This document shows, in pieces, positions 1 to 5,545 of a stretch of DNA of 26,006 nt. The notes beneath the pieces are model-generated. The model did no database searches. It was not told where the DNA came from and saw only the letters and a program-made list of their open reading frames with translations. Position 1 is the stretch's first letter. Each line of letters starts with the position of its first letter. Source of the DNA: a virus. The position numbers and the translations under genes are program-made. The DNA is taken from positions 1 through 26,006 of IMG/VR virus record IMGVR_UViG_3300023219_000157; one strand, given 5' to 3'.

Positions 1-223
1 AGGTCGTAGGGCGCTTTAATTCAATATAGAGATTTTTCAGGGCCCCGTCATTCCATACGAATATTAAATCGCTAACCCCGGGAAGCATTCCCATAGCCTT
101 TAATGCCGACATATGTTGAGGCTTGGCTTTCCGCTCATTTGATGTTGCCCAATAAAGAACATCTTTTTTTAATCTAAAGTTGCACCATTGGATAATGGAT
201 TTTTGTAGAGCCGATTCTTTCAC
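1..223 (-). CDS. VRR-NUC domain nuclease, N-terminal part (cut by window edge)
   Basis: The reverse strand reads from a GTG at 221-223 to the window edge without a stop, giving 74 residues. A Shine-Dalgarno GAGGTG lies 5 nt upstream (229-234). The translation has the hallmarks of the VRR-NUC family of PD-(D/E)XK nucleases: an N-terminal helix with ESALQKSIIQW, a PGVSDLIFVW segment that supplies the catalytic Asp, and YIELKRP that supplies the Glu and Lys (E-x-K). In phages, stand-alone VRR-NUC proteins are short (about 90-130 residues) and are thought to cut branched or Holliday-junction DNA. The GTG overlaps the TGA of the preceding 31-residue ORF, so the two are translationally coupled. The C-terminus is missing only because the window ends. 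Family assignment is from motif recognition. Confidence 0.85.
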   Translation of the reverse strand, partial: MKESALQKSIIQWCNFRLKKDVLYWATSNERKAKPQHMSALKAMGMLPGVSDLIFVWNDGALKNLYIELKRPTT

Positions 224-315
224 GTTATCACCTCAATGATTGCCCACCAGGATAGGATTAAATACGCACCCAACACTATGGGCCGGGCATACGGGCTATT
301 ATATATCCATGACAT
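220..315 (-). CDS. 31-residue single-span membrane peptide
   Basis: A short reverse-strand ORF starts at ATG 313-315 with GGAG 7 nt upstream (323-326) and ends at TGA 220-222, which overlaps the GTG of the VRR-NUC gene (GTGA). The peptide begins MSWIYNSPYARP and continues with a hydrophobic stretch (VLGAYLILSWWAII) that is long enough for one membrane span. The good ribosome site and the stop/start coupling argue that it is translated, perhaps mainly to feed ribosomes to the nuclease gene. Function is unknown. It lies between the tRNA block and the nuclease. Confidence 0.6.
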   Translation of the reverse strand: MSWIYNSPYARPIVLGAYLILSWWAIIEVIT

Positions 316-340
316 TTTTGTTCTCCGTTCTTTAAGTTGC

Positions 341-422
341 AGCCCACTACAGGATTCGAACCTGTACTTCCCATCTCAGAACGTTCTTCCAAGGGGTGCG
401 ACCCTCATTAAACTAAGCGGAC
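341..422 (-). tRNA. tRNA-like gene with abnormal central part
   Basis: The reverse strand has a 7-bp acceptor stem (GTCCGCT with AGTGGGC, two G-U pairs) and a perfect T arm (ACAGG, TTCGAAT, CCTGT). The 82-nt body cannot be folded into a normal D arm plus anticodon arm: T33 with a 5-bp anticodon stem is not found in the usual place. One possible arm (TGAGG, GTCGCAC, CCCTT; anticodon would be CGC) leaves no room for a D arm. Unlike its three neighbours it does not encode CCA (GCA follows the discriminator). It is either a decayed tRNA, one with an insertion, or a tRNA mimic. Identity is not assigned. Confidence 0.45.
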
Positions 423-432
423 ATTATTTATT

Positions 433-519
433 TGGCGGAAGATAGAGGAATTGAACCTCTGTCACCTTTCGGTGGCCACGGGTTAGCAACCCGGCACATT
501 ACCACTCTGTCAATCTTCC
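433..519 (-). tRNA. tRNA-Ser (GCU)
   Basis: Reverse-strand cloverleaf with acceptor GGAAGAT/ATCTTCC, anticodon loop TTGCTAA (anticodon GCT, reads AGC/AGU), and a long class-II variable arm containing the hairpin CACC-GAAA-GGTG, as expected for serine. The T arm is AGAGG-TTCAATT-CCTCT, the discriminator is G and CCA is encoded. The anticodon stem has one end mismatch. It is one nucleotide from the next tRNA gene, so the block is probably cut from one transcript. Confidence 0.92.
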
Positions 520-520
520 T

Positions 521-611
521 TGGCGGATAGGGAGGGGATCGAACCCTCAAGGCCGTTAGGCTCGTCGCTTTTCAAGAGCGGTGCAGTCGCCAGCCATCTG
601 CTTGTCTATCC
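521..611 (-). tRNA. tRNA-Ser (UGA)
   Basis: Reverse-strand cloverleaf with acceptor GGATAGA/CCTATCC (last pair A-C mismatched), anticodon loop CTTGAAA (anticodon TGA, reads UCN), a class-II variable arm with GCC-TAAC-GGC, T arm GAGGG-TTCGATC-CCCTC, G discriminator and encoded CCA. It directly abuts the Leu gene on one side and the Ser-GCU gene on the other. With the GCU gene it covers both serine codon boxes. Confidence 0.9.
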
Positions 612-688
612 TGGTACCCGTGATCAGATTTGAACTGATACTTGAGAGGGCTTAAGCCTCTTGCCTCTGCCAATTGGGCTACACGGGC
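612..688 (-). tRNA. tRNA-Leu-like (UAA), short variable arm
   Basis: Reverse-strand cloverleaf: acceptor GCCCGTG/CACGGGT with A73 and encoded CCA; D arm GCCC...AGGC; anticodon stem AGAGG/CCTCT with loop CTTAAGC, so the anticodon is TAA (reads UUA); T arm ATCAG-TTCAAAT-CTGAT. The variable region is only 5 nt (CAAGT), a class-I shape, whereas bacterial tRNA-Leu normally has a long class-II arm. The fold is otherwise canonical. The 5' end lies 7 nt after the T-tract of a strong hairpin terminator. Confidence 0.88.
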
Positions 689-695
689 GGTAATC

Positions 696-765
696 AAAAA
701 AAAGGGCGGCCCCAGCAATATAAATAAGTTAAACAGGGAAATTTATATTACCTTAAGGAGCCGCC
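696..765 (-). terminator. Long hairpin with T-tract (rho-independent terminator)
   Basis: On the reverse strand GGCGGCTCC (757-765) pairs with GGGGCCGCC (705-713, one G-U), and an inner stem AATATAAAT (741-749) pairs perfectly with ATTTATATT (717-725), separated by an internal loop. The outer stem is followed at once by eight Ts (696-703). This fits an intrinsic terminator closing the repressor/membrane-protein transcript. It sits just upstream of the tRNA-Leu 5' end, so the tRNAs need readthrough, their own promoter, or the hairpin is a processing signal. Confidence 0.75.
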
Positions 766-796
766 AGTTGCCTTCTAACTTTAATAGGCGCTTAAG

Positions 797-1009
797 TTAA
801 ACTTTCTTTTTCAGGACAACGGTTTTAAATTGCTTATGTTTTTTACCGTGTATGCCCCAACCCATCACCCAAGCCCCAGGGCCGCACAACCCAACAAACA
901 ACATAAACCCTATGTCTCCTAAAGTTAAATCATAATCGCGAGTCCACCACCAAATAAACCCACAGACTCCTGACGAGTACCATAACGCTGCTATTATGTA
1001 AGATTCCAT
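797..1009 (-). CDS. Small two-span membrane protein
   Basis: A 70-residue reverse-strand ORF beginning MESYIIAALWYSS. The start at 1007-1009 is chosen because AAAGGAG lies just upstream; a longer reading from a TTG at 1061-1063 lacks such a site. Two hydrophobic segments are visible: about residues 4-22 (ending FIWWW) and about residues 30-52 (IGFMLFVGLCGPGAWVMGW), followed by a basic tail rich in lysine. It is the second gene after the HTH regulator and ends shortly before the long terminator. Function is unknown; a superinfection-exclusion or membrane-modifying role would be a guess from position. Confidence 0.6.
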   Translation of the reverse strand: MESYIIAALWYSSGVCGFIWWWTRDYDLTLGDIGFMLFVGLCGPGAWVMGWGIHGKKHKQFKTVVLKKKV

Positions 1010-1057
1010 TTCTCTCTCCTTTGCCCCAACGGGCGTTAAATTTGTGGCGGCTCCATA

Positions 1058-1084
1058 ACACAAAGAAGGGGAAGGACTTTGTGT
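1058..1084. repeat. 8-bp inverted repeat between HTH gene and membrane gene
   Basis: ACACAAAG (1058-1065) and CTTTGTGT (1077-1084) form a perfect 8-bp stem with an 11-nt purine-rich loop. No T-tract follows on either strand, so it is not a simple terminator. It lies in the transcript leader of the 70-residue membrane protein gene and could be an RNA hairpin or a protein-binding site. Confidence 0.5.
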
Positions 1085-1109
1085 AATCGTACATGGAACC
1101 GCCTATCTG

Positions 1110-1304
1110 CTACAATGCAGAATCTTTATGGTTCATAATGTCTTCAGGGTTCATGTTTAATATTTTAGCTAGTCGATTGGCCAGGGCCCAACCTGGGCGC
1201 CTCTCACCCGTATTGATTTTACTTAAATGGACCTGGCTGACTCCGGCTTCTTCAGCAACATCTTTTAAAGTCTTCCCCAGTGATTGAGCTATAGTTTTAA
1301 ACAT
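1110..1304 (-). CDS. Cro/cI-like HTH transcriptional regulator
   Basis: 64 residues beginning MFKTIAQSLGKT. The HTH_3/XRE fold is clear: helix 1 about 2-11, the helix-turn-helix about 13-37 (LKDVAEEAGVSQVHLSKINT), then a segment GERRPGWALANRLAKILNM typical of Xre-family DNA-binding proteins. It has only the DNA-binding domain, so it resembles Cro or a minimal repressor. An AAGGA lies upstream of ATG 1302-1304. It is transcribed away from the early operon across a divergent control region, which is the expected place for a lysis/lysogeny or early switch. The cognate operators are probably in 1305-1570. Confidence 0.88.
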   Translation of the reverse strand: MFKTIAQSLGKTLKDVAEEAGVSQVHLSKINTGERRPGWALANRLAKILNMNPEDIMNHKDSAL

Positions 1305-1570
1305 TTTAATCCTTATCGTTAAATTAGTTGGTGGGATTACCCGCCCACCTCGGGCCGCCTGACTGCGGTACTCTACTGTGACATAACTAGCAAGCTATCG
1401 TAATCGTTAGTTTTTGCTGTATTCAGGACTAGCCGTAATGCGCTATATATCGCCGCCGTGTCTTTACTGTTGTAATCTTTCCGGATTAATAAGTCAACAT
1501 CTTTTTTATACAAATTAACTTGACATGTTGATTTAAAGATGTATGGTTCTTCAAATGAAAGGATTAAATT
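1305..1570. promoter_or_regulatory. Divergent control region between regulator and early operon
   Basis: No gene is seen in this stretch. It holds a hairpin GGTGGG (1330-1335)/CCCACC (1344-1349) in the regulator's leader, a small palindrome TAGC-AA-GCTA near 1391-1400, a rightward promoter, and an inverted repeat around that promoter's -35 box: ACATCTTT near 1498-1505 against AAAGATGT at 1535-1542, and TCAACAT near 1494-1500 against ATGTTGA at 1525-1531. Such symmetry is typical of operators. I see no convincing leftward promoter. Confidence 0.55.
1520..1547 (+). promoter_or_regulatory. Predicted sigma70 promoter of the early operon
   Basis: A perfect -35 box TTGACA (1520-1525) is followed after 16 nt by TATGGT (1542-1547, four of six consensus bases). 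Transcription would begin about 1554, leaving a very short leader before the ATG at 1571 and its AAAGGA ribosome site (1558-1563). The promoter lies inside inverted repeats, so repression by the divergent HTH protein is plausible. Confidence 0.65.
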
Positions 1571-1861
1571 ATGGAATTATTTTCAGCAAAACAATCTGAT
1601 TTAATGGCCGATCTTACCGCAAGAGACACGGCTCTAAACAATGCTCGGCGCGATGGCAAAGCCATTGTCGATGCCTGGGCCGGTTATTATCTCACATTGA
1701 TTGTTGATGATGATCGTGAGGAGGGTTTAAAGAAAAACTTTTATGACATTATCGATCTTCAAGGGAAAACTCATATGGTGTCCGGCTTTACATATCAGCA
1801 AATTGATAATGATCAGTTTCGGACCCTTGTTGAAAAACTTATGGCAGGGAAAGAATTATGA
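1571..1861 (+). CDS. Hypothetical early protein (96 residues)
   Basis: First gene of the rightward operon, beginning MELFSAKQSDLMADL, with AAAGGA 7 nt upstream. The sequence is soluble and mixed charge; it has no signal peptide or membrane span. I do not recognise a family. Predicted helices at the N-terminus precede a strand-rich middle (GYYLTLIVDDD) and a C-terminal helix. Its stop overlaps the next ATG (ATGA), so it is translationally coupled to the following gene. Being immediately downstream of the promoter, it may act early against the host or in regulation, but that is only position-based. Confidence 0.65.
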   Translation: MELFSAKQSDLMADLTARDTALNNARRDGKAIVDAWAGYYLTLIVDDDREEGLKKNFYDIIDLQGKTHMVSGFTYQQIDNDQFRTLVEKLMAGKEL

Positions 1862-2049
1862 TCAAATTTATAAAACAAGTTGCCAATCTCTGGCGGATGC
1901 GGAAAAATCCCACAGCTTATGAAAAGGGGCTTTTGCGACATCTGAGTATTAAACCAAGTGTTCGGGATGAAGTAGGGAAATTTCATGCAATATCTTTTAA
2001 TGATTTTGCACGTTTGTGTGCACTCAGAAATTCTAAGGTAAAAAAATGA
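1858..2049 (+). CDS. Hypothetical basic early protein (63 residues)
   Basis: Starts at an ATG that overlaps the previous stop and ends with a stop that overlaps the next ATG, so it is embedded in a coupled chain. The protein is strongly basic (many Lys/Arg, for example MIKFIKQVANLWRMRKN) with no membrane span. A nucleic-acid-binding role would fit its charge but no motif is recognised. Confidence 0.6.
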   Translation: MIKFIKQVANLWRMRKNPTAYEKGLLRHLSIKPSVRDEVGKFHAISFNDFARLCALRNSKVKK

Positions 2050-2165
2050 AAAAATGGAACGAAACAACCCGGATGATTGTCGCCTGGGTTTGGCTGGGGG
2101 CCGTGATTGGGATAGTTGCCATTATTACCGGGCATTATTTTATAAAATTTGCGATTGTGCAATGA
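2046..2165 (+). CDS. 39-residue single-span membrane peptide
   Basis: ATG 2046-2048 overlaps the upstream TGA (ATGA) and the ORF ends at TGA 2163-2165. The peptide starts MKKWNETTRMIVAWVWLG and carries one clear hydrophobic span (about residues 10-28, ending IVAIITG) with a basic N-terminus. It is short but sits exactly in a gap of the coupled chain. Function unknown; small phage inner-membrane peptides often affect host envelope or superinfection. Confidence 0.65.
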   Translation: MKKWNETTRMIVAWVWLGAVIGIVAIITGHYFIKFAIVQ

Positions 2166-2185
2166 CAAAAATTGAGGATAAAAAA

Positions 2186-2893
2186 ATGAATGAGACGCTA
2201 GTGATTGGTGGAAATAATCCGCCGGATGAATTCATTATGATCTCTGAAAAGATCAAAGACCTTTATCAAAGTGCGAAAGACTTTCTTGACGGTGATCCTA
2301 TCGCCACGCAAGGTCAGGCGGATTCGATTGAGAAGATTCTTGTCATGATCAAGGCTGCTGAAAAAGAGGCTGATGAACACCGCAAATATGAGAACACACC
2401 TTTTGATCTGGGCAAGGCGGCTATTCAGAAAAAATATGCCTCATTGATTGGCAAGACCAAAGAAACAACCGGGTTCACTGTGCTTGCCAAGAAAGCCTGC
2501 CAGGACGCCTTGACCCCATGGAAGCGCAAGCTACAGGCTGCCAAGGATGAAGAGGCCCGGATCAAACGCGAAGAGGCCGACAAGCTGGCCCGTGAAGCTC
2601 AAGAGGCTATTCAGGCCGCAAGCCTTGAGGATCGTGAGGCGGCGGAAAAGCTTCTGAAGGAATCAAACAAGGCCAAGGTGGCAGCAAAGAAAGCCGAAAA
2701 ATCTAATGTTCTGGGCATGAGAACGGTTTGGGATATTGAGGTCGTAAATCCCACTGACTTGCTTAGGCATTATTGGGCCACACGCAAGCCGGCCCTTGAA
2801 CGGTTTGCAATCAATCTTGCTGAACAAGATGTAAAATCAGGAACCCGGAAAATTCCCGGCTGTACAATAACCCCAAGGAAAGTAGCAAAATGA
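2186..2893 (+). CDS. Coiled-coil protein upstream of annealing protein
   Basis: 235 residues from ATG 2186, preferred because GAGG lies 8 nt upstream; an in-frame ATG at 2162 overlaps the preceding stop (ATGA) and would add eight residues, so the true start is not certain. The N-terminal part has NNPPDEF and a helical region; residues about 115-180 form a highly charged, Lys/Glu/Ala-rich helix expected to be a coiled coil; the C-terminal 45 residues (WDIEVVNPTDLLRHYW...) look globular. Proteins of this layout commonly precede RecT/Bet genes in phages of Proteobacteria, and a role as partner in recombination or replication is inferred from that. The stop overlaps the Bet start (ATGA). No exonuclease motif is seen. 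Confidence 0.72.
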   Translation: MNETLVIGGNNPPDEFIMISEKIKDLYQSAKDFLDGDPIATQGQADSIEKILVMIKAAEKEADEHRKYENTPFDLGKAAIQKKYASLIGKTKETTGFTVLAKKACQDALTPWKRKLQAAKDEEARIKREEADKLAREAQEAIQAASLEDREAAEKLLKESNKAKVAAKKAEKSNVLGMRTVWDIEVVNPTDLLRHYWATRKPALERFAINLAEQDVKSGTRKIPGCTITPRKVAK

Positions 2894-3807
2894 CAAACGC
2901 TCTCGCAACAACTGAAGGCACTGCACTGGTAAACTATACCACGGGGCAGGTCGATCTGATCAAACGCACGATCTGCCAAGGGTCTACCGATGACGAATTT
3001 GAATTGTTCATGTACCAGTGTAAAAAAACTGGTCTGGATCCCCTGGCCCGCCAAATATTTGCTATCAAAAGATGGAATAGCACGGCCAAACGTGAAGTTA
3101 TGGCCATTCAGACTAGTATCGATGGCTTTCGTCTGATCGCCGAACGGTCCGGAAAATACTCTGGTCAACTTGGCCCGTTTTGGTGCGGTGAGGATGGAGT
3201 GTGGCGGGATGTTTGGGTCCACTCCGCGCCACCAGCTGCGGCAAAGATTGGAGTGATGCGTCCGGACTTCAGTGAACCTTGTTGGGGCGTTGCCCGGTTT
3301 GATGCCTATGCCGGAAAGACAAGGGACGGGAAATTGACTCACATGTGGGCCAAAATGTCAGATGTTATGATTGCCAAGTGTGCCGAAAGCCTGGCCTTGA
3401 GAAAAGCTTTTCCACTTGAATTGTCGGGTCTGTATACGTCCGATGAAATGCCCCAGGATACCCAAGAGGGGAAGGGGCAAGACCAAGAGCAAGATCGGGG
3501 GCAGGGGAAAGTCACGGCCAAAAAGGGTTGGAATGGCCCTTTGAACAAAACCGTTCTCAAAGAACAGATCGACGCTATTTGTGCCCGGATAAATGAATGC
3601 ACCGAAAAAGACAGCCTAACCCGCATCAAGCAAATTATGCTTGACGATCAAGAGGCAATCAAACAGGCCCGCCTTGATGACAAGGAACTATATGCTGGCG
3701 TTAATGATGCCGCAATAAACGCCAAAGAGCGGATCATAAATGCCAATGGTTTTCCGGGCGATGCAACGGATGACAACCCGTTTGGTTTGCCACCGGTGAA
3801 TCAGTGA
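2890..3807 (+). CDS. bet: Bet / Red-beta family single-strand annealing protein
   Basis: 305 residues. The core (about 20-190) matches the phage Bet family of the RecT/Red-beta superfamily: the segments DEFELFMYQCKKTGLDPLARQ and IFAIKRW, then IQTSIDGFRLIAERSGKY, and the WAKMSDVMIAKCAESLALRKAFP block are family signatures. Such proteins anneal complementary single strands during phage recombination and replication. The C-terminal third is charged, Gln/Asp-rich and low complexity (EGKGQDQEQDRGQ), then a helical tail; it may bind the host SSB or a partner. It is longer than lambda Bet (261). No adjacent lambda Exo/YqaJ or RecE homologue is visible. ATG overlaps the previous stop. Confidence 0.93.
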   Translation: MTNALATTEGTALVNYTTGQVDLIKRTICQGSTDDEFELFMYQCKKTGLDPLARQIFAIKRWNSTAKREVMAIQTSIDGFRLIAERSGKYSGQLGPFWCGEDGVWRDVWVHSAPPAAAKIGVMRPDFSEPCWGVARFDAYAGKTRDGKLTHMWAKMSDVMIAKCAESLALRKAFPLELSGLYTSDEMPQDTQEGKGQDQEQDRGQGKVTAKKGWNGPLNKTVLKEQIDAICARINECTEKDSLTRIKQIMLDDQEAIKQARLDDKELYAGVNDAAINAKERIINANGFPGDATDDNPFGLPPVNQ

Positions 3808-4220
3808 TGAAAATTCATCTCATAAAAACATATGATGGACAATACCGGCCGGCGAATCCAGAAACTGAAAAATGGTCGGCCAAATATAAAGTTGGTGAAG
3901 TTGTTCATGCAAATTTCACCAAAGCCCGGAATTATGAATTTCATAAAAAATACTTTGGGATGCTGAATACGGCATTCCAAAATCAGGAACAATATCCAAC
4001 GATGGAAAATCTTCGGGAAGCTGTTCAGGTTCAAGCCGGATACTGCGAAACCATTTACTATCTGGATGGAACAACAGCCCTCAAGGCCATGAGTATCAGT
4101 TTCGGAAATATGAAACAGGAAGAATTTGAAAAGCTTTATTCCGATGTACTGAATATTATCCTGGCTCACTTTGGTTTCGGTGAGGAATTTGAATTAGAAT
4201 TAATAATGAATTTTGGATAA
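3807..4220 (+). CDS. DUF1367-like protein
   Basis: 137 residues beginning MKIHLIKTYDGQYRPA. The conserved features of the DUF1367 family of phage proteins are visible: an N-terminal strand, then KARNYEFHKKYFGMLNTAF (the RN-x2-FH-x-KYF-x-L signature). Family members are typically found in recombination/replication gene blocks of lambdoid phages; molecular function is not established. The start is either this ATG, sharing the A of the previous TGA, or the GTG three bases earlier. Confidence 0.78.
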   Translation: MKIHLIKTYDGQYRPANPETEKWSAKYKVGEVVHANFTKARNYEFHKKYFGMLNTAFQNQEQYPTMENLREAVQVQAGYCETIYYLDGTTALKAMSISFGNMKQEEFEKLYSDVLNIILAHFGFGEEFELELIMNFG

Positions 4221-4224
4221 TGAA

Positions 4225-4551
4225 ATGACAATCCCTAAATCACCAAAGCATAACCGCATAAGGCCAAAACGCAATATAGCCCCAAACAGCGCACAGAAGG
4301 CCTATCACGACCATGTACGATCATTTGGATGCTTGGTGTGTGGAGGAAACGCTTCCATACACCACATCATCTCTGACGGCCATAAGCGGCTTACTAAAGA
4401 TCATTGGATGGTTGTCCCATTATGTTGGGAACATCATCAGGGGGATAAGGGCTATCATGGATTGGGAAGTTATGATAAATTTGTAGAAATGTATGGGATA
4501 GATTTGTTTGTGAAAGCGAAAGATATTTTGAAAGAATTTAATGATGAATGA
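4225..4551 (+). CDS. Ref-like HNH nuclease
   Basis: 108 residues. Pattern CLVCG (C36, C39) - IHH (H46, H47) - VPLCWEHHQG (C67, H70, H71) is the zinc-supported HNH arrangement seen in Ref/DUF968-type phage nucleases; P1 Ref is a RecA-dependent nuclease that enhances recombination. The N-terminus is basic (PKHNRIRPKR), as in Ref, where it binds DNA. Start at ATG 4225 is chosen over an upstream TTG (4213). Neighbouring Bet supports a recombination role. Biochemical dependence on RecA is family knowledge, not shown here. Confidence 0.82.
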   Translation: MTIPKSPKHNRIRPKRNIAPNSAQKAYHDHVRSFGCLVCGGNASIHHIISDGHKRLTKDHWMVVPLCWEHHQGDKGYHGLGSYDKFVEMYGIDLFVKAKDILKEFNDE

Positions 4552-5041
4552 AATTACCAAGACATACTTAATGGATATCTTGAGTTATGATTCTGAGACT
4601 GGTATTTTTACTTGGAATGTTCCTCGCAACATGAAAAAAGGAGCAGTCGCCGGTTCAATCAGTAAATAGGGGTATTCGCGTATACAGATAGATGGGAAAA
4701 TTCATATGGCCCATAGATTGGCTTTTGTATATATGACTGATGATTTCCCACCTAATCAAATTGATCATATAAATGGCAAAACAGATGATAATAGATGGTC
4801 TAATTTAAGGATATGTACACAATCACAGAATAAAGCAAATTCTGGCAAACATAAAAATAATACATCTGGATATAAAGGAGTATGCTGGCGCAAGGATAAT
4901 AAAAAGTGGACTGCGGGAATATGTCATGAGGGAAAGAGATTTCATCTTGGTTTTTTTGATGATAAAGAAGACGCGGCTATGGCGTACAATAAGGCCGCAG
5001 TGGAGTTGCACGGTGAATTCTATCATACCAATGGAATATGA
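4544..5041 (+). pseudogene. HNH-AP2 homing endonuclease, interrupted by in-frame amber
   Basis: Reading from ATG 4544 gives 41 residues typical of the N-terminal part of HNH_3 homing endonucleases (YDSETGIFTWNV, then GAVAGS), then TAG at 4667-4669, and in the same frame GYSRIQIDGKIHMAHRLAF, the HNH motif QIDHINGKTDDNRWSNLR...QNKAN and an AP2 DNA-binding domain (GYKGVCWRKDNKKWTAGI...LGFFDDKEDAAMAYNKAA). The frame before and after TAG belongs to one protein of 165 residues, so a single base change (for example AAG or CAG to TAG) broke it. A shorter product from ATG 4706 (111 residues) would still contain HNH and AP2. No suppressor tRNA (CUA) is seen. Codon use is more AT-rich than neighbours, fitting a mobile gene inserted in the operon. 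Confidence 0.85.
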
Positions 5042-5138
5042 AACGAACATAAGTTTCAGGAAATATATTCGGTTAATTTTCATGAGGTAGCTAGATTGTT
5101 AGTGCTTGAAAATGATATTATTGATCAGGGATCATAAA

Positions 5139-5375
5139 ATGATTATTGTTAAATTTTATTCACAATATATACCCGGTTCATTAGGAATTGTATCATATTC
5201 TGGAAACATGCCTAAAAAGAAGCTTATCAAAACAAAGATTTTCAAATACAGGGCGATGGCCAATTTAGCCATGTGGTGGTGGAAACTTGGTACGCTGTCT
5301 TCTATTCTGAATAAAATGCCTGGGCGCGGATTTCATATTTATTATTGCCGGGAAGAATTGGAACAAGACAAATGA
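5139..5375 (+). CDS. Hypothetical early protein (78 residues)
   Basis: Start ATG 5139 has AGGG about 8 nt upstream (5127-5130). The protein begins MIIVKFYSQYIPGSLGIVSY and is basic in the middle (PKKKLIKTKIFKYR), with a tryptophan-rich patch AMWWWKLG and ends EELEQDK. No family is recognised. Its 3' end is part of a 25-bp direct repeat shared with the end of the next gene. The stop overlaps the next start (ATGA). Confidence 0.6.
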   Translation: MIIVKFYSQYIPGSLGIVSYSGNMPKKKLIKTKIFKYRAMANLAMWWWKLGTLSSILNKMPGRGFHIYYCREELEQDK

Positions 5376-5545
5376 ATCTTGATTTAGAAAAACTTGAACA
5401 GCGTATGACTGATTTTCAGGTTACGTGGTGTCGGTCACAGAATCCCGATTATCAGTTGAGGATGCTGTCAGATATGGCCCATGTACTTGGACTTCATCCA
5501 CAATTTAAAATGACACCAAAGGAAGAATTGGAGCAAGACTAATGA
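5351..5545 (+). repeat. Two 25-bp direct repeats at consecutive gene junctions
   Basis: Copy 1 is 5351-5375, copy 2 is 5521-5545; they agree at 23 of 25 bases (start GGAAGAATTGGA, end AATGA). Each copy contains the 3' end of one gene (encoding EELEQD), the ribosome-binding site and the start codon of the next gene. The spacing is 170 bp. Confidence 0.75.
5372..5542 (+). CDS. Hypothetical early protein (56 residues)
   Basis: Starts at ATG 5372 overlapping the previous stop; GGAA upstream within the repeat serves as a ribosome site. The peptide is soluble and helical (MNLDLEKLEQRMTDFQV..., ending KEELEQD). It ends in the same six residues, and the same surrounding 25 bp, as the previous gene. 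Function unknown. Confidence 0.6.
   Translation: MNLDLEKLEQRMTDFQVTWCRSQNPDYQLRMLSDMAHVLGLHPQFKMTPKEELEQD

Noticed and set aside
2770-3342. 190-codon open frame on the minus strand
   Set aside because: Antisense to the Bet gene, whose protein family is unmistakable; no ribosome site or recognisable domain.
4667-4669. Amber read as sense by stop-codon recoding
   Set aside because: No suppressor tRNA with CUA is seen, and the neighbouring genes read as normal uninterrupted frames; the chaperone ORF ends at TAG in the expected place.
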